A DNA stretch of 19,696 nucleotides from CAYTPE01 sp964439885 (GTDB lineage: Bacteria > Patescibacteriota > Patescibacteriia > Magasanikbacterales > GWA2-37-8). A program made the translations under genes and the position numbers. Location: positions 1 to 19,696 of the forward strand of contig CAYTPE010000017.1 in assembly GCA_964439885.1 (NCBI GenBank). Direction: 5' to 3'. Positions 5,371 to 11,946 of this stretch are shown here, in pieces (the stretch's first letter is position 1; every line of letters starts with the position of its first letter). Below the pieces are notes generated by a model. The model did not search any database and was not told the origin of the DNA. It saw nothing but the letters and a program-made list of their open reading frames with translations.

Positions 5371-5397
5371 CTCGGCTTTTCGTGCCGAGACTTTTTT
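5371..5397 (+). terminator. Terminator-like hairpin on the strand opposite the pilin genes
   Basis: CTCGGC (5371-5376) and GCCGAG (5384-5389) flank a 7-nt loop and are followed, on the plus strand only, by AC and six Ts. In the minus direction the downstream sequence (CAAGCTATTT) has no useful T run. There is no plus-strand gene to end here. A weak plus promoter (TTGCAT 5314-5319, 17 nt, TATAGC 5337-5342) lies just upstream. Confidence 0.45.
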
Positions 5398-5415
5398 AAT
5401 ATACTACGATTTATT

Positions 5416-5790
5416 TTATGAGTTCGTGAGCAGATAACTAAACAGCGCATCTACAAGGAAATAGCTCGCAAAAATAACCACGAGCCCGAGCGCTGCCCAA
5501 ATCATTGTTTGCGTGCCCGATTCAATCTGCTCGGCATTGCCGGCGGATGTGAGCCACGCAGAAGCTCCTCGAATAAATATAAGCAACGTTATTGCTCCCA
5601 CCACTCCCAAAGCACCGCGAATCACAGTACCGATGAGCTGTGGTACTGTTGTAACTCCTGGTATTGCCGGCTTCAATTGAATGCAGTCGGTGGTGGTATT
5701 ACTCGTACAACCAGCGGCACTGACTACGGAAGTAGCGCTAAGGACAATCGTTGTTGCAAAAAATAAAATTAGTAAAAATTTCTTAAGCAT
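5416..5790 (-). CDS. T4SS pilin-like small membrane protein, divergent loop
   Basis: 124 aa from the ATG at 5790; the frame extending to 5865 overlaps the previous gene and is rejected. MLKKFLLILFFATTIVLSAT begins a signal peptide ending near VSA-AGC. Two Cys (GCTSNTTTDC) are close together in the mature N-terminus and could form a disulfide. The first helix leads into IRGASAWLTSAGNAEQIESG, a variant of the family loop lacking the usual Lys, then LGLVVIFASYFLVDALF. The junction TAGTATG puts the upstream stop 1 nt before the start. It is the last gene of the galU-side group; the next gene downstream has its own promoter. Confidence 0.85.
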   Translation of the reverse strand: MLKKFLLILFFATTIVLSATSVVSAAGCTSNTTTDCIQLKPAIPGVTTVPQLIGTVIRGALGVVGAITLLIFIRGASAWLTSAGNAEQIESGTQTMIWAALGLVVIFASYFLVDALFSYLLTNS

Positions 5791-5791
5791 A

Positions 5792-6706
5792 CTAAACAGC
5801 CAGATTAAAAGCTTTAAACGCGGCAGTAACAACCGCGTAGCTCGATACAAGGGCAACGAGCCCAAGCGTTGTCCACACTAATATAATTTTAGCTTTTTCG
5901 GTTTGCTCGCTATTACCAGCTGCCATCATCCACAGCGCGCCGGCATAGATGTACATAACGAGGGCAAATGAGCCGATGGGAACCAGCAGGAATCTGATAA
6001 TCACACCAATGATGTTGGTAGCACTGGTAAAACCGCCGGGGTTAAGCGTGTCGGCAGCTTCTGTTTGCAGAAGGTTTATTGTTTTTTCTACCGGCACAGT
6101 TGTAATAGGCGCAGACGAAGATGGACCGACAGTTGCTCCTTGAATTGATGTATCGTAAGCACATAAGGGGTCAGTATCGCAGTCCGTGCGGGAATTCTTT
6201 TTCTGATTACAATATGCTTGGTTTTCTGGCTTTTTCGCCACACATTGAGCCCAATAGCATTTCGGGTCGTTCGCACACTGTCCGCCAGTCGGCGTCTGGC
6301 AGTGGGTATTGTCTGAACCAACTTTACCGTAACACGTGCCTTGCACAGCTAAACTTCCGACGTTTAAAGCGCTGCAGCCATTTGGCGGAACATCTTTTAC
6401 GGTATACTGGTTGTTTGGTAATTGCGATTGATTGGGGAAGTTGGCGCTACCACAGGCTCGATCGTCTAGATAGGCTGTCAGCTGGCCACACTGCATACCG
6501 GCACGGCAACAGCAATATTGCACTTGGGGGTAATAATTGCACCTATCATACTTTCCGATATAGGCATTACAGTCTGCTACACCCAAATCGTTTACTTCTC
6601 CCTGGCCACTATTATTTTTACACACACAGTGGCCGGCTGCCTGTGCTGTGCTGGCAAAAAAAAGCGCAGCACACAAGACGAAATTGAAAATGAAAAACTT
6701 ACGCAT
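5792..6706 (-). CDS. Cys-rich long T4SS pilin-like protein
   Basis: 304 aa. A signal peptide ends near TAQA-AGH (about residue 24). About 185 residues of ectodomain follow with 18 Cys, including GHCVCKNN, QYCCCRAGMQC, KCYWAQC and DCDTDPLC; an even count suggests extensive disulfides outside the membrane. A Ser/Thr/Pro linker (GPSSSAPITTVPVE) leads to the C-terminal family module: helix one, YIYAGALWMMAAGNSEQTEKAK, then LGLVALVSSYAVVTAAF. The start is the ATG at 6706, 2 nt after the upstream stop. I recognise no named domain in the ectodomain. The GxCxC start followed by a DC pair is shared with the upstream protein (6709-7383), so both probably derive from one ancestor. It could be a cap, an adhesin or a specialised subunit. 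Confidence 0.82.
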   Translation of the reverse strand: MRKFFIFNFVLCAALFFASTAQAAGHCVCKNNSGQGEVNDLGVADCNAYIGKYDRCNYYPQVQYCCCRAGMQCGQLTAYLDDRACGSANFPNQSQLPNNQYTVKDVPPNGCSALNVGSLAVQGTCYGKVGSDNTHCQTPTGGQCANDPKCYWAQCVAKKPENQAYCNQKKNSRTDCDTDPLCAYDTSIQGATVGPSSSAPITTVPVEKTINLLQTEAADTLNPGGFTSATNIIGVIIRFLLVPIGSFALVMYIYAGALWMMAAGNSEQTEKAKIILVWTTLGLVALVSSYAVVTAAFKAFNLAV

Positions 6707-6708
6707 AG

Positions 6709-7383
6709 CTATTTCAATATATACGTTGGGTCGACACCGAGCGCCGTCGCGACAAACTGCACGAGTGTATAGCCACCGAAGGCCACAATGAGCCCAATAA
6801 TCGCCGCGGTAATTATTCCTTTTCCTTGCTGTACTTTTTCTGAGTTACCTTCCGAAAGAATAAGCATGAAACCTCCATAGATAACAAACGCAAGAGCTAG
6901 TGAACCGATGATACCAAACAACCAACGACTAATACGGAAAAGTAGTTTAACAAAAATAGTTATATCACGACAGTTGCCCGTTACCGTATCGGCGGTAACG
7001 CACGAGTCAAAATCGAGCAAAAAACCACCGGCAGAATTTTGCTGGGCTTGCATACCTGCTTTACCAGCGACAAAAGCGGCATTCTTTGTTTCCCAATCTT
7101 TTTTTGCCGCATCACAGGCCGCATCGTTTGGTTCCTTCCAAACACATGAATTAAACTTAGCAAACTTTAAATTGCCCGATGCTGGCAACCCTTCGCACGC
7201 TGCATCGTTTTGTGCCACATAGCAATCAGATAAGTGTGGGGTATCGCCAATTTCTACAGCAGGCTTGCCATATTCTGTTGAACAGAAACATTGCCCAACA
7301 GCCAAACTGGCCTGCGGCATGCTGCAGACGCCAATTGTGACAAGCACAATTGCCCCGACCGAAAAAAACCACTTTGGCAACAT
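6709..7383 (-). CDS. Cys-containing T4SS pilin-like protein with ectodomain
   Basis: 224 aa. A signal peptide ends near ASLA-VGQ (about residue 28). The ectodomain of about 115 residues has 8 Cys and opens GQCFCSTEYG, with DC and AC pairs after it, in the same order as the 5792-6706 protein. A longer first helix region (IFVKLLFRISRWLFGIIGSL) follows, then VIYGGFMLILSEGNSEKVQQGK and IIGLIVAFGGYTLVQFV. The loop keeps G-N-x-E but has lost the Trp and Thr of the consensus. The start is the ATG at 7381-7383, three nucleotides after the stop of the solute-binding protein, so the two are co-transcribed. Confidence 0.82.
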   Translation of the reverse strand: MLPKWFFSVGAIVLVTIGVCSMPQASLAVGQCFCSTEYGKPAVEIGDTPHLSDCYVAQNDAACEGLPASGNLKFAKFNSCVWKEPNDAACDAAKKDWETKNAAFVAGKAGMQAQQNSAGGFLLDFDSCVTADTVTGNCRDITIFVKLLFRISRWLFGIIGSLALAFVIYGGFMLILSEGNSEKVQQGKGIITAAIIGLIVAFGGYTLVQFVATALGVDPTYILK

Positions 7384-7386
7384 ATG

Positions 7387-8808
7387 TTAAAATGTTTGAT
7401 TAAACCGATCAACTGCTCGGTTAAGTACTCCTTGTTTCCATTCATTTATCCTCGTGAGATCAGACGGTGGAGCGAGCCAACCATCGAACATATCATATAG
7501 CGCCTGACGCGCCGCTTCATAGTTAGCACCTTTATACCAACTTTCAGCAACCAGAGCTTGTGCGGCGAACGGAGAAAGTACGGCCGGTGTGGAGGTGGCT
7601 CCCGCATTAGCAGCTTGCAGTTGGGATGCCAAGTACGATCGAATCGCTGCCGGTCGCGCCGATTTTTGCAGATACGCCTTATTGGCATTGGAGTGGGCAA
7701 TATAATTAAGGAATGCCCACGCTTGTGCTTGATGCGGCGACTTAAGTGGGACAGTTTGCACCCAGTAATTAGCGGCGTTCACCGGCGAATTGGTATTCAG
7801 CTGTGGAATAGCGACGACGTCAAAATTGAGTTGCGGCGCGCGTTGTTTGATGAGTGGATAATTGTAATAATACCCGAAAAAGAAGGCGACCGATCCGTGC
7901 GTAAAATTATCAAGAGCGTTTTCGATGCCGGCGTTCCAGGTGTACCTATCTTTTGTGGGGTTTGCAAAATCGGTATAAAAATCAAGCACCGTAAACGGAC
8001 CACTTTGCTCGATCGTGGTACCCCCGGTGTTGTTAAAAACGGCTTTCCCGTTCGACCCCACAAATGGCACGCCGCTTTGGCGGAACAATACATAGAGGAT
8101 ATCTTCGCTCGCAGGCACGTTGTTGCCAACTCCGAGTGCCGCTCCTGCTTGAATAATTTTGTTGTTATTCGCCTTATCGAACTTCGTCAATTTCTGTACG
8201 TCTGCCACAAATTCATCCCACGTTTTTGGTGGCTCGGCAATCCCGACGCGATCGAGTAAATCTTTATTGTAATACAGCGCAAGTGTGTCAAAGGAGAGCG
8301 GCAAACCATATACCTTATTATTTCTTACCACATCCTGACCAACAGCTTGTACATATTCTTTTCCGATGGCGGTCGCGTTCGGCAGCGTAATCGTTTGGTT
8401 GTTGTAAACGGTTTGATTGCTGAATTGCCCTTGTACCACCTTTACGGTCGTGTCTTCCACGCTCTGCGGCATAACGGCGAGCTTGCTCTGATACTGCCCG
8501 AGTGATTTGTTTTGCACTGAAATAATATCGGGCCCAGTGCCATCGGCAAGCGCTTCGACAAATTGTTGGTAAAATTCATCGGCTCGAAACTGGCGGATTT
8601 TAAAAGTTATGTACGGATGATCCTGACGATATGCGTCCGCGAGAGCGTTGATTGTATCCACATCATCATATACTGTCCAATATTCAAGTGTAATAGGTTT
8701 TGTCCTCTCCGCCACATCGGCTGGCACGCTTTTGCAGCCAAAGCCGGACAACGCGAACATAACCGCAAGCGCGGCGAAAGTTATTTTGGTGGTCCACTTT
8801 TTTTTCAT
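7387..8808 (-). CDS. Extracellular solute-binding lipoprotein, family 1 (sugar-type), no transporter partner nearby
   Basis: 473 aa. MKKKWTTKITFAALAVMFAL then SGFGC gives a lipoprotein-like signal with Cys25 as the probable lipidated residue. The fold is that of sugar-binding (MalE/UgpB-like) proteins: ITLEYWTVYDDVDTINALAD, GPDIISVQNKSLGQ, YGLPLSFDTLALYYNKDLLD, EPPKTWDEFVADVQKL, and a late PHQAQAWAFLNYIAH segment. These proteins deliver a ligand to an ABC importer, but no permease or ATPase of that class is present; the next genes are pilin-like. It lies 40 nt after galU and 3 nt before a pilin-like gene, so galU, this gene and three pilins look like one transcription unit. Its ATG lies at the edge of an inverted repeat and has no SD. 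Confidence 0.88.
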   Translation of the reverse strand: MKKKWTTKITFAALAVMFALSGFGCKSVPADVAERTKPITLEYWTVYDDVDTINALADAYRQDHPYITFKIRQFRADEFYQQFVEALADGTGPDIISVQNKSLGQYQSKLAVMPQSVEDTTVKVVQGQFSNQTVYNNQTITLPNATAIGKEYVQAVGQDVVRNNKVYGLPLSFDTLALYYNKDLLDRVGIAEPPKTWDEFVADVQKLTKFDKANNNKIIQAGAALGVGNNVPASEDILYVLFRQSGVPFVGSNGKAVFNNTGGTTIEQSGPFTVLDFYTDFANPTKDRYTWNAGIENALDNFTHGSVAFFFGYYYNYPLIKQRAPQLNFDVVAIPQLNTNSPVNAANYWVQTVPLKSPHQAQAWAFLNYIAHSNANKAYLQKSARPAAIRSYLASQLQAANAGATSTPAVLSPFAAQALVAESWYKGANYEAARQALYDMFDGWLAPPSDLTRINEWKQGVLNRAVDRFNQTF

Positions 8809-8841
8809 ACGGTTTTATTTAAACGACAAGCTGAACCGTAT
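8807..8841 (-). repeat. Inverted repeat covering the start codon of the solute-binding protein
   Basis: ATACGGTT (8807-8814) and AACCGTAT (8834-8841) are perfect 8-bp inverted repeats with a 19-nt loop. The first two bases of the ATG (8806-8808) are in the stem. It may limit translation of the gene relative to galU. Confidence 0.5.
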
Positions 8842-8848
8842 CCTTTCT

Positions 8849-9715
8849 TTACACGATATTCTTGAGATATTTTTTAAACTCCTTACCGAGCTTCACATCA
8901 CGAAGAGCAAAATCAACATTGGCTTTCAGATAACCAAGCTTTGAGCCGGTATCGTAGTAGGTACCATCGATGAGCTTGGCATAAATCGGTCTTTTTTTGA
9001 GCACTTTATCATTGGCGTCAGCAAGCCACAGCTCACCTCCACGTCCGACTTTCGTGTGCTCCAGCGCGTCGAATATATCGGGCGTAAAAATAAAACCACC
9101 CAAGCTCGCGAGTCGAGACGGCGCTTTCTCGGGGCCCGGCTTTTCTACTATCTTTTTTACACGATACACGTTTTTCTCCACTTCTTGCGCATCGATAATG
9201 CCGTACCGGTTTGTCCCCTCATCATCAACTTTATAAGTAGTGATCACGGGTTCGCCATATGTTTCATATACATCAACCAGTTGCTGTAGTTGGGATTTTT
9301 TTGGCGTGTAAAAAAATTCATCACCCCACATTACCGCAAACGGTTCGTTGCCTACAATATCTTTGGCACACAGCACCGGGGTGCCATTGCCGTACGGACC
9401 TTTTTGACGAATAAAGATAAAATTCGCCATGTCCGCGATTTTTTTTACTTCATCAGCCACATCTTCTTTGCCCTGCTTTTTTAGCCAACTGAGAAGCTCA
9501 TAATTTGGACTAAAATGATCTTCGACGGCCCGTTTACTTGGCCCGGTTACTAATATAATATCGGTGATGCCGGCGCGTACCGCATCTTCTACTACATACT
9601 GAATAATAGGTTTATCAACAACCGGCAACATCTCTTTGGGTTGTGCTTTGGTGGCGGGCAGAAATCGAGTGCCGAGCCCTGCAACCGGAATGACAAGTTT
9701 TCTGATTGTTCCCAT
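8849..9715 (-). CDS. galU: UTP-glucose-1-phosphate uridylyltransferase
   Basis: 288 aa from the ATG at 9715. The reading frame extends to a GTG at 9760, but that stretch contains the promoter -10 and is not expected to be translated. Motifs: VIPVAGLGTRFLPATKA (nucleotide-binding loop), PKEMLPVVDKPIIQYVVEDA, then MWGDEFF, KKIVEKPGPEKAPSRLASLGG and GTYYDTGSKLGYLKANVDFA. The enzyme makes UDP-glucose from UTP and glucose-1-phosphate for surface glycans and nucleotide-sugar pathways in the cytoplasm. MWGDEFF differs from the LPDD usual in Escherichia coli GalU, but the catalytic framework is kept. It is first in a unit with the solute-binding protein and pilin-like genes. SD is weak (GAAG). Confidence 0.95.
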   Translation of the reverse strand: MGTIRKLVIPVAGLGTRFLPATKAQPKEMLPVVDKPIIQYVVEDAVRAGITDIILVTGPSKRAVEDHFSPNYELLSWLKKQGKEDVADEVKKIADMANFIFIRQKGPYGNGTPVLCAKDIVGNEPFAVMWGDEFFYTPKKSQLQQLVDVYETYGEPVITTYKVDDEGTNRYGIIDAQEVEKNVYRVKKIVEKPGPEKAPSRLASLGGFIFTPDIFDALEHTKVGRGGELWLADANDKVLKKRPIYAKLIDGTYYDTGSKLGYLKANVDFALRDVKLGKEFKKYLKNIV

Positions 9716-9744
9716 AGCTTCATGCGCGCTAATAATATGGCAGT

Positions 9745-9773
9745 AGTATACCAAACTCACGCGTCCTTAGCAA
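9745..9773 (-). promoter_or_regulatory. Promoter of galU
   Basis: In minus sense TTGCTA (9768-9773), a 17-nt spacer ending TGG, then TATACT (9745-9750), an extended -10. Expected start near 9738, leader about 23 nt. Confidence 0.75.
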
Positions 9774-9795
9774 TTATAACATATAACATAGGCGC

Positions 9796-9835
9796 TAACG
9801 TGTGACTTGTCGTCACTTTACCAGTTCGGACGTTA
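9796..9835. other. Nested inverted repeats between galU promoter and PilX-like gene
   Basis: TAACGT (9796-9801) pairs with ACGTTA (9830-9835), enclosing GTGAC (9802-9806) and GTCAC (9812-9816). It lies just after the stop of the prepilin operon and before the galU -35. There is no T-tract, so it is not a standard terminator. This spacer otherwise shows no gene. Confidence 0.35.
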
Positions 9836-9839
9836 TACG

Positions 9840-11240
9840 TTACGGGCTCTGCACTTCTTCCCAGCTTATTTGATTATACTCCGAACCAACGGGGAACCCG
9901 GGTGGCGGGCTGTATGTTAAGTTCGCGTCATACGTCGAGTTGGTGTTCACATACCCCGACACAACTTGCCCACCGTTATTGACCCAGCTCCATGTCCATG
10001 TGCCATAGGTAATAAGTGCCCCATATATAAGGATGCTATTGCGACGATCATTGCTACCGGCCTGATAATTGTAGCGCTTGGCCGCTCCATTTTGCGCAAG
10101 CAGGGCGGCATCTACTTCTAAATTATCCGGTGAATTGTAGGGTACCAACACATCTTGCGACGCGATGATACCAAGCACATTACTCCCATCTTTTGCGTAA
10201 TAGTAAATATTCCCATTGATAACGGCTGATTTGCCGCTCGGCGTTGCTACTACCGCTCGGCCCCTTACCGTACCGTCTACCCACACCGTATCTTCTACAA
10301 AAATTGCTCCGTTTGCGGGCATATTATATGTTGTGGGCGATCCATATGTAGCTGCGTCAATGCACTTATTGGTGTATTTAGATTCGTTTAAATCTTGTCC
10401 TCGATAACAATTAACTTTGGTAACTTTTCTTGCCACCACTTGGCTTGAAGATGTAAAGGTAAGTCGCCAACCGTACACTCCCGACGAAGAAAGATATATA
10501 CCATCATCTTGCGCATCCTGTTTTATTTTGGCTAAGTCAGCTGTGATGGCTGTAAAATCCTCCGCAGGCATGGGGAACGACCAATAGTTTTGTGGCCCAC
10601 CACTCCCCCAAATTCCTGGTTTAGTCGTATTATTGCATCCGTTACCAAAAATAGCCTGACAGGTGTAGGTTGCCATAGCACTGGTGATGGGGGCGTCAGC
10701 CGTGCCATCGTAACGAATACCGCCGTTGGAATGAAATTTGCCGTGCGTTTGCTCGTTGGCGCCGATCCAAACTGCCGAATTGGTAAGAAAAGAAAAATCG
10801 GTAAGGGATGGAAAGCCCAATTTTACCTTTATCGTACGTCTGCTGTTTGGCTGCAAATCGAGCCAACCGGTTGATTGAATAGTGACAATAGTCGAGGTGG
10901 CAGTCGGTGGAGTAATTGTAAGTGAATAATGTCCGATCGCGATGCCGTCTTTATTGGAATACACATGTATATAGGGCCCGGATTTATTTGTGCCATCCGT
11001 ATAGTCGTCTTTCACGTGAGCCAGGTGCCAACGATAATACGCAATGCCCGCTTCGGCAATCTGAAAAGCCTCTTCACGATTTTTGTCGTAGCGAGAAGCG
11101 GCGTTTTCCGAAATCGCGTAACCCGACACAGCCAGCACAATCAAGGTAAAGCTGAGCGCGCCAAAAACCATTACATATAAAAGTATGCTGCCGCGATTCG
11201 GACGTTTATTTTGTATTCTGTTGTTATGGACTGCACGCAT
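9840..11240 (-). CDS. PilX-like type IV pilus minor pilin/assembly protein
   Basis: 466 aa. After a 17-residue basic leader ending KRPNRG comes SILLYVMVFGALSFTLIVLA, a hydrophobic helix like those of PilX/PulK-type proteins. It lacks the +5 Glu of ordinary prepilins. ENAASRYDKNREEAFQIAEAGI continues the helix with the AEAG motif typical of PilX N-terminal regions. The remainder (about 75-466) is a large Ser/Thr/Gly-rich surface domain with the segments GAIFVEDTVWVDGTVRGRA and INGNIYYYAKDGSNVLGIIA that look beta-rich. It is the third gene after two prepilins. Its ATG follows directly, with no spacer, a 17-bp inverted repeat. A role priming type IV pilus assembly is inferred from the family. 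Confidence 0.82.
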   Translation of the reverse strand: MRAVHNNRIQNKRPNRGSILLYVMVFGALSFTLIVLAVSGYAISENAASRYDKNREEAFQIAEAGIAYYRWHLAHVKDDYTDGTNKSGPYIHVYSNKDGIAIGHYSLTITPPTATSTIVTIQSTGWLDLQPNSRRTIKVKLGFPSLTDFSFLTNSAVWIGANEQTHGKFHSNGGIRYDGTADAPITSAMATYTCQAIFGNGCNNTTKPGIWGSGGPQNYWSFPMPAEDFTAITADLAKIKQDAQDDGIYLSSSGVYGWRLTFTSSSQVVARKVTKVNCYRGQDLNESKYTNKCIDAATYGSPTTYNMPANGAIFVEDTVWVDGTVRGRAVVATPSGKSAVINGNIYYYAKDGSNVLGIIASQDVLVPYNSPDNLEVDAALLAQNGAAKRYNYQAGSNDRRNSILIYGALITYGTWTWSWVNNGGQVVSGYVNTNSTYDANLTYSPPPGFPVGSEYNQISWEEVQSP

Positions 11241-11294
11241 AATAGTTCATAGCCAATGGCCAATAGTGCATAGTTGTATTGGCTATGAACTATT
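11241..11294 (-). repeat. 17-bp perfect inverted repeat directly before the PilX-like start codon
   Basis: AATAGTTCATAGCCAAT (11241-11257) and ATTGGCTATGAACTATT (11278-11294) pair perfectly with a 20-nt loop. The loop holds a further related copy (AATAGTGCATAG). On the minus strand the 3' arm ends at the base before the ATG at 11240, so the mRNA hairpin abuts the start codon. Confidence 0.8.
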
Positions 11295-11308
11295 GGCTTT
11301 GAACTTTT

Positions 11309-11938
11309 TTAATTACTTTTCAAATTCCTGATCTCAGTCTTCGTCTGCACGTACAACGGCACCGGGGACTTGAACGGATCGCGCTCAAGCACCAGCCGAA
11401 TTTCCACCAGTCGGACGGCCATGACATTCACCGGTTGGGAAAGTGGTGTGCTGGTGCTCGCGCCAGCATAATTTTGATCGTAATAGTAAAAAACCGAACT
11501 CGTGTTCGCCACACTGTGCGCCACGGCTGTGACGACTTCTGAAGATGTGGGATATGAAAGCGGTGTTCCAGTGGGTTTAATAACGCCGCGCTCGAGTATT
11601 GTGCTCGATGTAAAATAACGAATACGTTCACGCAGTGTATCGCCGTCGATGTCGCTATAAAAAACGATCGTCGATGTTCCGGCGGTTTGCAGAGGGTATG
11701 CGCCAATACTCGAATAATTCGCGCGCCGAACATCATTAATAAAGTTAATAACGGCGCGTCGTCCTTCACTCTGCGTGAGCAGCTGTTCAAAAATAATATC
11801 CTTGGCTCTGGTGCTGTTGAGAAAAATGGCCGTGATGCTGGCGACAAGCAGCGCGAAAATGCCGATGGCTACCAGCACTTCAATGAGGCTGAATCCAGCG
11901 TAGCGTCGCGATGTGTGATGCGTAAATATATGCTGCAT
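11309..11938 (-). CDS. Type IV prepilin, PilW/PulJ-like minor pilin
   Basis: 209 aa from the ATG at 11938. A GTG at 11950 overlapping the upstream TGA (GTGA) is an equally possible start and would add four residues. The leader of about 15 residues ends RRYAG, then FSLIEVLVAIGIFALLVASI: the prepilin peptidase site G15-F16 with Glu20 at +5. The rest resembles PilW/PulJ (TRAKDIIFEQLLTQSEGRRA, VINFINDVRRANYSS, IVFYSDIDGDTLRERIRYF). Such pilins join a minor-pilin complex at the tip that starts pilus assembly. It is translationally coupled to the large prepilin upstream. The end of the gene is separated from the next by the 17-bp inverted repeat. Confidence 0.9.
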   Translation of the reverse strand: MQHIFTHHTSRRYAGFSLIEVLVAIGIFALLVASITAIFLNSTRAKDIIFEQLLTQSEGRRAVINFINDVRRANYSSIGAYPLQTAGTSTIVFYSDIDGDTLRERIRYFTSSTILERGVIKPTGTPLSYPTSSEVVTAVAHSVANTSSVFYYYDQNYAGASTSTPLSQPVNVMAVRLVEIRLVLERDPFKSPVPLYVQTKTEIRNLKSN

Positions 11939-11946
11939 ATACGTAA

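Noticed and set aside
7558..8259. 233-aa plus-strand open frame inside the solute-binding protein gene
   Set aside because: It is an antisense shadow with no recognisable domain, and the minus strand has a clear family 1 binding protein.
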